From: Microbacteriaceae bacterium
Lineage (GTDB): Bacteria; Actinomycetota; Actinomycetes; Actinomycetales; Microbacteriaceae
Length of the DNA stretch: 47,110 bases
Assembly: GCA_025463565.1 (NCBI GenBank)
Contig: JAODAT010000086.1
Span: 1 to 47,110, forward strand
Reading direction: 5' to 3'
Position 1 is the first letter of the stretch. Each line of letters starts with the position of its first letter. The position numbers and the translations under genes were made by a program. Positions 25,602 through 34,048 of the stretch are shown here, piece after piece. The notes beneath the pieces were generated by a model. The model had not been told where the DNA came from, did no database searches, and worked only from the letters and a program-made list of their open reading frames with translations.

Positions 25602-26798
25602 ATGGCACAAAAAGCAGAAACTGCGGCGACAGGGATAATTCCTTCCGCTCGCACGCCGGAGCGGCTCGAGATCTCGAATCTGTCGAAGGGTTTTCGGCGA
25701 TCCGGGGGCGACCTGGTCGGCGCGGTATCGAACATCGACCTGACCGTGAGTTCCGGCGAGATCGTGGTTCTGCTCGGTCCGAGTGGCTGCGGCAAATCGA
25801 CGCTGCTGCGATGCATCGCCGGCCTTGAGGAACCAGATGATGGGCGCATCGAGATCGATGGCAGGGTTGCCTTCGACAGTTCCCGTGACTTCATGGCCTC
25901 TCCGGACAAGCGGAACGTAAGCATGATGTTCCAGTCGTATGCGCTGTGGCCGCACATGACACTGCGCGAGAACGTCGCGTATCCGCTGATAACTCGTGGG
26001 ACCGCGAAGGTGGCCGCCCGGAAGAAGGCCGACGACTATCTCGAGCTGGTCGGACTCGCCGGACTCGGTCAGCAGTATCCAGGAAGCATCAGCGGAGGTC
26101 AGCAGCAGCGCGTGGCCCTGGCCCGAACGCTCGTCTCGGACCCGTCGGTCGTGCTGTTCGACGAGCCGCTGTCCAATGTTGACGCGAAGGTGCGGGTGCA
26201 GCTGCGGCGGGAGCTGCTCCGGATTCACGCCGAGCTCGGTTTCGCCGCGATCTATGTCACGCACGACCAGGACGAAGCCATGGGGATCGGCAATCGCATC
26301 GCCGTCATGCGCGAGGGCCAAATCGTACAGTTGGCGCCGCCGGTCAGCGTCTACGAATATCCGTCGACGCGCTACTCCGCGGAATTCGTCGGGGCTGCCA
26401 ACATGATCGACGCCACGCTGGTCAGCTCGACCGCCTCGGACGTGACGTTCACGTCAGCGCTGGGAGAGATCACGGCGAAGCCGGAGACGGTGTGGGCCGG
26501 CCACAGTTCCGTTCCCGCCCCGGGAACGGATGTCGTTCTGATGGTGAGGCCGGAGTACTGCGGCCTGGCCGAGGGTGCACCAGCGGATCGCGGGACCGCG
26601 AACGTTTGGGAGGCCGATATCGACGGCAGTCTCTACGCCGGCTCCCGCACCGAGTTCCGGTGCACCGCGGGCGGCATCTCGCTCTCTGCGTGGGTGGTCG
26701 GCTCACCGGCCGGGCTTCAGAAGGCCACGAGAGGGTCGTTCTCCATTCCGCCGAGCGCTGTGCGCGCGATCGAGATCGGAGCGGCGACGAATGACTGA
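25602..26798 (+). CDS. ABC importer ATPase (PotA/FbpC-like)
   Basis: 398-aa ATPase with a C-terminal TOBE-like extension. Seen: Walker A GPSGCGKST, Q-loop MMFQSYALWP, signature SGGQQQRVALARTL, Walker B VVLFDEPLSNVD and switch His in YVTHDQDEA; the C-terminal third (from about residue 255) has regulatory-domain segments such as VLMVRPEYC. The ATG at 25602 is used; the longer frame from 25536 starts inside the hairpin. Its stop overlaps the permease start by 8 bp. Confidence 0.9.
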   Translation: MAQKAETAATGIIPSARTPERLEISNLSKGFRRSGGDLVGAVSNIDLTVSSGEIVVLLGPSGCGKSTLLRCIAGLEEPDDGRIEIDGRVAFDSSRDFMASPDKRNVSMMFQSYALWPHMTLRENVAYPLITRGTAKVAARKKADDYLELVGLAGLGQQYPGSISGGQQQRVALARTLVSDPSVVLFDEPLSNVDAKVRVQLRRELLRIHAELGFAAIYVTHDQDEAMGIGNRIAVMREGQIVQLAPPVSVYEYPSTRYSAEFVGAANMIDATLVSSTASDVTFTSALGEITAKPETVWAGHSSVPAPGTDVVLMVRPEYCGLAEGAPADRGTANVWEADIDGSLYAGSRTEFRCTAGGISLSAWVVGSPAGLQKATRGSFSIPPSAVRAIEIGAATND

Positions 26799-28563
26799 CA
26801 CCGTGGAGAAGCCGGTGGGCGTGCGTCCGGACGAAGTGCACATCCGAACCAGACGATACAAGCGGTCACGATCTCCCTTTGGAATAGCTGCGCTCATTCT
26901 CGCGGTCGTCGTCATCCTGCTCATCGTCTACCCGGGGGGAGCGATGGGCGCACGGCTGGCATCCGCGTTCACTTCGCACAGCCTCGCAGATGTCTTCGGC
27001 GCCTCGTGGTTCCCGGGAATGATCCGTGACACCGTCGTCGTCGTTGGACTCAGCGCCCTCATCGCCGTCATCATCGCCGCCGTACTCGCGTGGGTCAACG
27101 AACGCACGGATGCCCGATTCAGGTTCAGCGGCGTGCTTCCCCTGGTTCCACTGTTCATTCCCACAATCGCCGTCGGCATCGGATGGGTGGTGCTCGGTGA
27201 CCCGACTGTTGGCTTCCTCAACGGCATCCTGAAAGTGATTCTGGCGCCGTTCCACATAGCTCCGACGGTGAATATCTACTCGTATCCCGGGATGATCTTC
27301 CTCTATGTTCTCTGCCTGGTGCCGTACGCATATCTTCCGATCTCAGCGGGATTCCGAAACCTCGACCCGAGTCTCGAAGAGGCGTCACGGACCTCAGGGG
27401 CGGGGCCCTGGAAGGCACTGCGCACCGTGTCGTTGCCGGCGATCGCCCCCGCGCTGGTGGCGGGCTTCGTGCTTGTGCTCATCGTTGGCCTGTCGCTGTA
27501 CTCGATTCCCGTGGTCATCGAGGACCGCCCCCAGATCGACATCATCTCGGTGCGAATCATCAACGCGATTCGCGCGTCTTACCCGCCGGCGTATGACGTC
27601 GCCATCCTTCTCAGCCTGGTCCTGCTCGTTGTGCTCGTCATCGTCTGGCTTATCCAGAAACGCATCAATCGAGGCGGACGTTTCGCGCTGAGTGGTGCAC
27701 GCTCTGCGGGCAGTGCGCTGACGAAACTCGGTGCCGGTCGTTGGGTGTTTCGGGTGATAGTCATCGTCTACGGCCTGCTGTCCACGGTCTTCCCCCTCGC
27801 AGCGCTCATCATCGTCAGCTTCCAGTCGTATTGGCACGCCGACGTATTCGTTGGGCCGTGGGGCATTCTCAACTACCAGCAGATCCTGTTCAACGACCCC
27901 ATCGCCGTCACCGCGGTGAAGAATTCCCTCGTGCTCGGCATTGTCGGTGGCGCAATCACGGTGCTGATAGCGGCCATCCTCGTAATCTATGCGCGCAACA
28001 AGCGCGACCGGATCGGGCGCATCGCGGACACTGTGAGCAAGGTTCCTGCTGCCGTACCTCACGCGGTCCTCGCCGTCGCGTTCATCTTCGCGTTCGGCGG
28101 ACCGCCGTTCAACCTGGGGGGCACGCTCCTCATCCTCGGTCTCGCCTATTTCGTTACCTATCTGCCTTACGTTTCCATTGCGATCGAGCCATCGATACTC
28201 GCGATCCATCCAAGTCTCGAGGAAGCCTCCGTGATGTCGGGCGCAGGTGCTGGGCGCACGTTCCGCAAAATCATCCTGCCGATGGCGATCCCGGGCGTAT
28301 TCGCGGCGTGGGCGCTGGTCTTCGTGCGCGTGATCAGCGACCTGGAGGTGTCCGTGCTGCTCGGCACCGGAAGCACGCCGGTGGTCGGATTCGTGATGCT
28401 GGACGTCTACGACCAGGGCAGCGTGGGAATCGTCGCCACCCTGGCGCTGTTCATGACCGTCATCACCGCGGTGGTCATTCTCATCATGCTCAGACTCGGC
28501 CAGCCCCGCTGGCGAAGGAGCCGACCGCTGAAGGCGGCCAGGCGCACGAAGCCGGCGCGATGA
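26791..28563 (+). CDS. ABC importer fused two-domain permease (FbpB-like)
   Basis: 590-aa membrane protein containing two tandem permease modules, about 12 helices in all. Each half carries an EAA-type loop: SLEEASRTSGAGPWKALRTV in the first and SLEEASVMSGAGAGRTFRKI in the second. This fused arrangement is typical of Fe3+, putrescine-like and 2-aminoethylphosphonate importers. Its ATG lies 8 bp inside the ATPase gene, and its stop overlaps the DUF35 start (ATGA 28560-28563), so transporter and aldolase genes are translationally linked. Confidence 0.9.
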   Translation: MTDTVEKPVGVRPDEVHIRTRRYKRSRSPFGIAALILAVVVILLIVYPGGAMGARLASAFTSHSLADVFGASWFPGMIRDTVVVVGLSALIAVIIAAVLAWVNERTDARFRFSGVLPLVPLFIPTIAVGIGWVVLGDPTVGFLNGILKVILAPFHIAPTVNIYSYPGMIFLYVLCLVPYAYLPISAGFRNLDPSLEEASRTSGAGPWKALRTVSLPAIAPALVAGFVLVLIVGLSLYSIPVVIEDRPQIDIISVRIINAIRASYPPAYDVAILLSLVLLVVLVIVWLIQKRINRGGRFALSGARSAGSALTKLGAGRWVFRVIVIVYGLLSTVFPLAALIIVSFQSYWHADVFVGPWGILNYQQILFNDPIAVTAVKNSLVLGIVGGAITVLIAAILVIYARNKRDRIGRIADTVSKVPAAVPHAVLAVAFIFAFGGPPFNLGGTLLILGLAYFVTYLPYVSIAIEPSILAIHPSLEEASVMSGAGAGRTFRKIILPMAIPGVFAAWALVFVRVISDLEVSVLLGTGSTPVVGFVMLDVYDQGSVGIVATLALFMTVITAVVILIMLRLGQPRWRRSRPLKAARRTKPAR

Positions 28564-29021
28564 CTCCGACAGGGGGCCTATCGACACTTCTCCGGCCTTT
28601 GCCCGAGGTCGACGAAGTCTCCTCAGGATTCTGGGAGGCGGCGACTCGAGGGGAGCTCGCAATCCGGCGCTGCGCTCGGTGCCGACGGTTCCAGCATCCC
28701 CCCCGCGCGGTCTGCCCCGACTGCGGTTCTGCGAGCCAGGCATTCGAAGTCGTGAGCGGCCGGGGCACTCTGTTCAGCTGGTCCACGAATTTCCACAGCG
28801 TGCTGAACGCATTCGACGCTGCGGCACCCTACCTGTGCGTGCTCGTCGAACTCGTCGAACAGCCAGGCCTCATCCTGGTGTCGGACTTCGCCGGGGACCC
28901 TGTCGAGAATCCCGGGCTCCGGATTGGGATGCCCATGCAGGTGGCATTCCAGCCGACGCAGGATCCGCATATCGTGCTGCCGCAATTTCGAGTGGATCTG
29001 CTTGATGAGGACCAGGCATGA
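28560..29021 (+). CDS. DUF35 Zn-ribbon/OB-fold protein, aldolase partner candidate
   Basis: 153 aa. A rubredoxin-like zinc ribbon holds Cys38, Cys41, Cys52 and Cys55 (CARCRRFQHPPRAVCPDCG), followed by an OB-fold. DUF35 proteins bind acyl-CoA and pair with thiolase-like proteins; known partners include the DUF35 part of ChsH2 with the Ltp2 aldolase in steroid side-chain degradation. ATGA overlaps couple it to the permease before it and the thiolase-like gene after it, so a heteromeric complex is likely. Confidence 0.85.
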   Translation: MTPTGGLSTLLRPLPEVDEVSSGFWEAATRGELAIRRCARCRRFQHPPRAVCPDCGSASQAFEVVSGRGTLFSWSTNFHSVLNAFDAAAPYLCVLVELVEQPGLILVSDFAGDPVENPGLRIGMPMQVAFQPTQDPHIVLPQFRVDLLDEDQA

Positions 29022-30202
29022 CTTGGGAGCATTCGTGCAAGGTGGCGATCGCCGGAGTCGGGTTCTCGAACATCGAGCGACGGACCTCGACGCCGCTCGG
29101 CAGCTTCGCCATCGACTCGGCTCGCGCTGCCGCGCAGGACGCCGGAATCGAGCTCTCGTCGATCGACGGCTTGGCCACCTACCCGGCCGCGCCCTTCGCG
29201 GGAGCGCGAAACCAGGACGGTCGTGACGTCATCACGCCCGAATTCTTTCTCTCGAGTGGCCTCCTGCCCGACGTCACCTGGTACTCCCAGGCCGGCGCGG
29301 GGCTCGTGGCGACTGCGATGAGAGACGCGGTCAATGCGCTCATCGCGGGGGCGTGCACTTACGCGCTGGTGTGGCGGGCGATGTACGCGCCACCGGGTGT
29401 TTACGGGCGTGCCCGTACCAGGAGCTTCGGCGGCGATGAGCAGTTCTCGGGGCCGTGGGGGGTGACGGGTCCCGTGCAGTGGCACGCGCTCGCGTACCGC
29501 CGTTACCTGGAACAGTACGGTGGCGACGCAGAGTCCATGGCCGCGCTGGTGGTCAACTCGCGACGCAATGCGAATCTGAATGACCATGCCTACTTCAGCG
29601 ATAAAGAGATGTCGCTGGATGACTACGCCTCAGCACGCATGATCTCCGACCCGTTACGGCTCTTCGACTGCGATGTTCCGGTGACTGCCTGTGTCGCCGT
29701 GATCCTCACGACGACCGAGCGGGCGCGCCATTTGAGAAACCCTCCGGCGCTCCTCGCGTCCATCGGCCAGCAGACCGTCACGAACCCGCCAGCCGTCAGG
29801 TACGTGGTCGACGATCACATCGAATCGGGAGCTCCGCTGTGCAGGCAGCTCTGGCGGGACGCGGGTGTTGGGCCTTCGGAGATCGACGCGGCCCAGCTCT
29901 ATGACGGCTTCAGCCCGTCGGCGCTCTACTGGCTCGAGGCCGCAGGATTCTGCGGGCGGGGAGAAGCCCTCGACTTCGTCCAGGGCGACACGATCACGCT
30001 GAGTGGCCGCCTGCCCGTCAACACGTTCGGCGGAAGCCTGAGCCAGGGGCGTCTTCACGGAATGGGCCACATCGTCGAAGCGGTGTTGCAGGTGACGGAC
30101 CGAGCGCGTCGACGCCAGGTCGACGGTGCCGATGCCGTGTGCGTGTTCGATGGCTCGCCCATGCTCAGGGGCGGCGGAATGGTGATCGTGCGCGACAGGT
30201 GA
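29018..30202 (+). CDS. Thiolase-like protein, Ltp2-type retro-aldolase candidate
   Basis: 394-aa thiolase-fold protein of the SCP-x/lipid-transfer group. The usual acyl-Cys position reads YSQAGAG, with no Cys, so it should not be a thiolase. Tyr295 in QLYDGFS falls where Ltp2-type aldolases carry a catalytic Tyr; the C-terminal NTFGGSLSQGRLHGMGH block replaces the thiolase HGGA..GHP motif. Partnered with the preceding DUF35 gene through ATGA. Expected reaction: retro-aldol cleavage of a beta-hydroxyacyl-CoA, releasing a carbonyl and a shorter acyl-CoA. This is inferred from family and pairing. Confidence 0.82.
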   Translation: MTWEHSCKVAIAGVGFSNIERRTSTPLGSFAIDSARAAAQDAGIELSSIDGLATYPAAPFAGARNQDGRDVITPEFFLSSGLLPDVTWYSQAGAGLVATAMRDAVNALIAGACTYALVWRAMYAPPGVYGRARTRSFGGDEQFSGPWGVTGPVQWHALAYRRYLEQYGGDAESMAALVVNSRRNANLNDHAYFSDKEMSLDDYASARMISDPLRLFDCDVPVTACVAVILTTTERARHLRNPPALLASIGQQTVTNPPAVRYVVDDHIESGAPLCRQLWRDAGVGPSEIDAAQLYDGFSPSALYWLEAAGFCGRGEALDFVQGDTITLSGRLPVNTFGGSLSQGRLHGMGHIVEAVLQVTDRARRRQVDGADAVCVFDGSPMLRGGGMVIVRDR

Positions 30203-30234
30203 GTCGCGCACCTATTAACAGAGGAAGAGTTGCA

Positions 30235-31356
30235 ATGGCACAATCCGCTTTGGTGATCGGGGGAACCGGCCCGACCGGCCCGACGATCGTGCACGGTCTG
30301 ATCGACCGCGGTTACGAGGTAACAATTCTGCATGGCGGGCATCATGAGAACCCGGAAATCCCCTCGTCGGTGCGCGACATCCACGCGGATCCGCACTTCG
30401 TCGAAACCCTGTCGGCCGCCGTTGCGGATGAGCGTTTCGACCTTGTCATCGCCCAATACGGTCGACTGCGCACAATCGTCGACGTGTTCTCTGGACGTAC
30501 GGAGCGCCTGGTCGCAATCGGGGCTGCAACCGGGATGGCCGCGACGCCGAGGAACCCTCTCTGGGGCCGCATGGGCCGGCCGGCGCTCCTCACGGAAGAG
30601 CGCATCATTCAGGAGCGCGACCTGGAGACCGCCAAAATCGCGGCCCGAATGGCCGAGGCGCAGAATCACCTGCTCGAGGCGCACGCGCGTGGAGCGTTCA
30701 ACGCGACCTATCTCGGCTACACCCTTCTCTACGGCCCGAATCAGCCCGGACCGCAGGACTGGTCGGTTGTGCGGCGCATCCTGGATGGCCGTCGCGAACT
30801 CGTCATCGCGGACGGCGGCCTCAAACTGGAGACTCGCGGCTACTCGCAGAATGTTGCCCAGTCCGTGCTGCTCGCGGTCGACAAACCGCAGGAATCGGCG
30901 GGCAAGAGCTACATCGTAAGCGATCGAAATACGTACACGATGAAGCAGCGGATCGACTTCATCGCCGCGGTAGCGGGCCACAGCTTCGAGTTCATCGACC
31001 TACCCTGGCCCGAGGCTCGTCCCGCACATCCGCTGTGGCGGTACTACCGCGAGCACCGTCTCACCGACTCGGACCTCATCAGGACGGACCTCGGGTTCAC
31101 CGACGTGACCCCGAGTGATGTGGCGCTTCAGAAATCGATCGAGTGGCTGATAGCGCATCCGCTCGAGTACGGCGGGGAGATCGAGGGCCAGATCGGCGAT
31201 CCCTTCGACTACGAACGGGAGGACGCCCTCATCCTGGCGGCACGCTCCGCCAGCGCGAGCGTGCTCGATTCTCCCTACGACCTGCCTGGCTGGGGTCATC
31301 AATACCGGCACCCGAAAGCGCCCGGCGAGCAATGGCAACGGCCGGCGAAGGAGTGA
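30235..31356 (+). CDS. NAD(P)-dependent epimerase/dehydratase-like protein
   Basis: 373-aa Rossmann protein of the atypical extended SDR type. The N-terminus has GGTGPTGPTIVHGLIDRGYEVTIL, a GxxGxxG dinucleotide site; the classical YxxxK is not clear, and the middle carries TYLGYTLLYGPNQPGPQDWSVVRRI. The ATG at 30235 has GAGGAAGA upstream. It lies between the two DUF35/thiolase pairs, so it may reduce or dehydrate the intermediate that connects the two cleavages. That role is inference. Confidence 0.75.
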   Translation: MAQSALVIGGTGPTGPTIVHGLIDRGYEVTILHGGHHENPEIPSSVRDIHADPHFVETLSAAVADERFDLVIAQYGRLRTIVDVFSGRTERLVAIGAATGMAATPRNPLWGRMGRPALLTEERIIQERDLETAKIAARMAEAQNHLLEAHARGAFNATYLGYTLLYGPNQPGPQDWSVVRRILDGRRELVIADGGLKLETRGYSQNVAQSVLLAVDKPQESAGKSYIVSDRNTYTMKQRIDFIAAVAGHSFEFIDLPWPEARPAHPLWRYYREHRLTDSDLIRTDLGFTDVTPSDVALQKSIEWLIAHPLEYGGEIEGQIGDPFDYEREDALILAARSASASVLDSPYDLPGWGHQYRHPKAPGEQWQRPAKE

Positions 31357-31387
31357 ACACAGTGCACATGACGGTGAGGAGAGTGGG

Positions 31388-32575
31388 ATGAAGGTTTCCG
31401 CAGAGGACGTATGTATCGTCGGCATCGGGCAGAGCCAGCGTTTCGGATTCGACCTAGGGAAAAGCCCTATGAGGCTCCAGGTCGAGGCTTTCAACGCTGC
31501 CCTTCTCGACAGCGGTCTCGGGCGGGGCGATATCGACGGTTTCGCTACTGCCCACGGTTCCCCCCGCGGGGTGGACTATGAGGAATTCATCTCCGCCGTG
31601 GGGCTGGACATCTCGTACGTCGACCAGGCGTGGTCCCACGGCCGTTGGGCGACGGGCATCGTCGCCCACGCAGCGCTTGCCATCATGTCCGGAATGGCGG
31701 ACACGGTAGCGGTCTGCAACACGACCTCGACCGGAAAGGGCTATCAGCGATATCTCAAGGCATTGGGAGGTTCGGGCGCGAAGGAGGGACTCCGCGACTT
31801 CGGGGGTGGCCACGGCGAATGGGCGGTGACAGGTGTGGACACCCCGGGCGCCGCTACCTCTCTCGTCGCAAAGCGATACATGGATCGCTACGGGGCGACC
31901 AGGGACGACCTGGCGCGCGTCACGGTGGGATTCCGGGAGAACGCGAGCAGGAATCCGATGGCGATTCTCGGGTCGAAGCCTCTGACCATGGAGTCCTACT
32001 ACGACGAGCCGGTGATCACCGACCCCTTCAGGCGCTGCGATTACGCCCTCGCTAACGAAGGGTCCAACGTCTTGATCGTCACCTCCAGAGAACGCGCCGC
32101 GGATCTCGCAAAACCGGCCGTCACGATCGCCGGTGCCCAATCGGTGCGAGCCAATCGCGACAATTACGTGCTGTTCTCCCGCCCCGGGCTCGGAGTCGGC
32201 TTTGCCCCGGAGTACCCCTTCGTCCCGGAGCGGCAACGCGTCTACGACATGGCGGATGTCGCTCAGAGCGATCTCGACGGTCTGTACCTGTATGACTCGT
32301 TCTCAAGCAACCTGTGGATGGTACTGGAGCAGTTCGGATTCTGCGCGGAAGGGGAAGCTCCCGACTGGATCCGAGAGAACGGACTTTCACCGAACAGCCC
32401 ATTGCCCGTGAATACCAATGGCGGGTTGATGGCCGAGGGGCATTTCTCCGGATACGCGCACCTCGTGGAGATGGTGCGGCAGTTGCGGGGAGAGGCCGGT
32501 GAACGCCAGATCGCCGACGCGCACGCGCTTCAGTGGGCGACGCCCTGGGGCGATTCGCTGATGTTCACAGCATGA
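31388..32575 (+). CDS. Second thiolase-like protein, Ltp2-type retro-aldolase candidate
   Basis: 395-aa paralogue of the gene at 29018. The residue region normally holding the nucleophilic Cys reads AWSHGRWATG and has no Cys. Tyr302 in LYLYDSFSS is the likely catalytic Tyr; NTNGGLMAEGHFSGYAHLVEMVRQLRG is the C-terminal signature. Preceded by a GGTGAGGAG ribosome site and followed 43 bp later by its DUF35 partner, so gene order is reversed relative to the first pair. The two pairs are diverged enough to suggest different substrates in one pathway. Confidence 0.82.
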   Translation: MKVSAEDVCIVGIGQSQRFGFDLGKSPMRLQVEAFNAALLDSGLGRGDIDGFATAHGSPRGVDYEEFISAVGLDISYVDQAWSHGRWATGIVAHAALAIMSGMADTVAVCNTTSTGKGYQRYLKALGGSGAKEGLRDFGGGHGEWAVTGVDTPGAATSLVAKRYMDRYGATRDDLARVTVGFRENASRNPMAILGSKPLTMESYYDEPVITDPFRRCDYALANEGSNVLIVTSRERAADLAKPAVTIAGAQSVRANRDNYVLFSRPGLGVGFAPEYPFVPERQRVYDMADVAQSDLDGLYLYDSFSSNLWMVLEQFGFCAEGEAPDWIRENGLSPNSPLPVNTNGGLMAEGHFSGYAHLVEMVRQLRGEAGERQIADAHALQWATPWGDSLMFTA

Positions 32576-32618
32576 TTGTGGCGACGACTAGAACCGCGAT
32601 GGATATTAAGGAGTCAGA

Positions 32619-33056
32619 ATGACGGACCTCAGGCCCGTCGGAGAGTACATCGGGCCGGCGCCCGTTGTGCATCCCGACAATGAGAACTATTGGAAGGCGC
32701 TGGGCCGGGGCACATTGCAGCTGCAGCGATGCTCTTCGTGCGGAACCGTACGATTTCCCGTTGCGCCCGTATGCTACCACTGCGGATCCCAGGATGACGA
32801 TTGGGTGGATGTCGCCGCCGGGGGTTCGGTGTCTGCCGCGATTCGAGTCGAGCGCGCAACCGGTGACTCGGTATGGGCGAGCCAGGTTCCCTTCATCGCG
32901 GGCCAGGTGGACACGTCATCAGGAATCCGACTTCCGGGGCGTATCTTCTGCGAATGCGGTGGTGCCCTGGAGCACGGTGCCACGGTCGAAGGCGGCTACC
33001 TCGCTGCGCCTGGTGACTACGGCGTGCTGTGCTTCGTGCACGGGTGTGTAAAGTGA
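32619..33056 (+). CDS. Second DUF35 Zn-ribbon/OB-fold protein
   Basis: 145 aa with Cys38, Cys41, Cys52 and Cys55, the same positions as in the first DUF35 protein, then an OB-fold. An AAGGAG ribosome site precedes the ATG. Likely forms a complex with the thiolase-like protein encoded just upstream. The C-terminal FCECGG and FVHGCVK add Cys residues not seen in the first copy. The stop overlaps the cyclase GTG (GTGA 33053-33056). Confidence 0.85.
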   Translation: MTDLRPVGEYIGPAPVVHPDNENYWKALGRGTLQLQRCSSCGTVRFPVAPVCYHCGSQDDDWVDVAAGGSVSAAIRVERATGDSVWASQVPFIAGQVDTSSGIRLPGRIFCECGGALEHGATVEGGYLAAPGDYGVLCFVHGCVK

Positions 33057-34018
33057 GCGCCCAGGACCGGGCCGCAGTGCCGAGTTTCGACGACCTGCCC
33101 TTCGTACCCGGGCGGACGGACGAGCGCCAGGCTTGGGAGGTCTGGGGACCGTCGGACAACATCGGGAGCATCAACCGTGTCGGGAGTGCGCAGGTGCTCG
33201 CGGCGGCCCGTCTGGTGCGCACCGGCGATGTGGTGTCGCTTTCGCTCCCACTCGATGAACCATCCCCAGGCGTGTACTTTCATCGTGAACCATACGTTCA
33301 CACGCCCCATCGCACCGCGAATGGGCGTGACGACAAGATCGACAACCTCTACCTGCAGTTCTCCAGCCAATGGGATGGGCTGCGACACATGCGCTATCGC
33401 GACCGCTATTGGGGTGGTCGGACCGACGAAGACCTGGATTCGAGCACCGACATCGGAATCGAGTATTGGGCGCAGCGGGGGCTCATCGGGCGCGGAGTTC
33501 TGATCGACGTTGTGGCATACCAGGAGTCGATCGGCAGGCCGATCGAGTTCACCGAATCGTTCGAGATCACCCCCGAGCTGATCGAGAGCATCGCAGCCAG
33601 CGAAGGGGTTCGGTTCACACCGGGTGATTTTCTCATCGTGCGCACCGGATGGATCGAGGGATATCGCTCTCTCGACCTCGAGGCTCGGCAGGCGATGCAA
33701 GGGACCATCGGCAAAGGATTCGCCTGCCCGGGTCTCGAGTCATCGCAAACGACGGCCAAGTGGCTCTGGGACACTGGCATAGCCGGGGTGGCGTGCGACA
33801 ACCCCGCGGTCGAGGTTCTTCCCGTCAATCGTGAAAAGGGATTCCTTCATCGACGGATGATCGCGCTGCAGGGCATGGCAGTCGGCGAATTCTGGTGGCT
33901 TGGCGACCTCGCGCAGCGTTGTTCCGAAGCGAAGACCTACGACTTCATGCTGACGTCGGCTCCCCTCAACATAGCGGGAGGCATAGGCACGCCGTCCAAC
34001 GCGTACGCCATCATGTGA
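33053..34018 (+). CDS. Cyclase family protein (long subtype)
   Basis: 321-aa member of the cyclase family, longer than the copy at 4185-4892. The metal region is the variant SSQWDGLRH (Gln106, Asp108, His112) instead of HxGTHxD, seen in a distinct subgroup often called simply cyclase family. The GTG at 33053 is chosen because it overlaps the DUF35 stop. Known relatives hydrolyse cyclic or N-formyl amides or lactone-like bonds. Last gene of the putative aldolase operon; it may open a ring or release an acid from a product. Confidence 0.82.
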   Translation: MSAQDRAAVPSFDDLPFVPGRTDERQAWEVWGPSDNIGSINRVGSAQVLAAARLVRTGDVVSLSLPLDEPSPGVYFHREPYVHTPHRTANGRDDKIDNLYLQFSSQWDGLRHMRYRDRYWGGRTDEDLDSSTDIGIEYWAQRGLIGRGVLIDVVAYQESIGRPIEFTESFEITPELIESIAASEGVRFTPGDFLIVRTGWIEGYRSLDLEARQAMQGTIGKGFACPGLESSQTTAKWLWDTGIAGVACDNPAVEVLPVNREKGFLHRRMIALQGMAVGEFWWLGDLAQRCSEAKTYDFMLTSAPLNIAGGIGTPSNAYAIM

Positions 34019-34048
34019 GCGACGTTACCGGCGTGCGCGTCGGCGAAT

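Noticed and set aside
25023-26321. 432-aa antisense frame opposite the binding protein and ATPase
   Set aside because: It spans two well-supported genes and the hairpin between them, with no domain.
24456-28563. Ferric iron uptake system
   Set aside because: The family resemblance is real, but the importer is flanked by a CoA-transferase and coupled to aldolase genes, with no siderophore or iron gene nearby; organic acid uptake is a better reading. Not excluded.
27394-28743. 449-aa antisense frame opposite the fused permease
   Set aside because: Composition is the mirror of hydrophobic coding sequence (Asp/His/Arg/Glu-rich); no motif.
29018-32575. Ordinary beta-ketothiolases
   Set aside because: Both lack the active-site Cys and the HGGA/GHP motif that the true thiolase at 41183 has.
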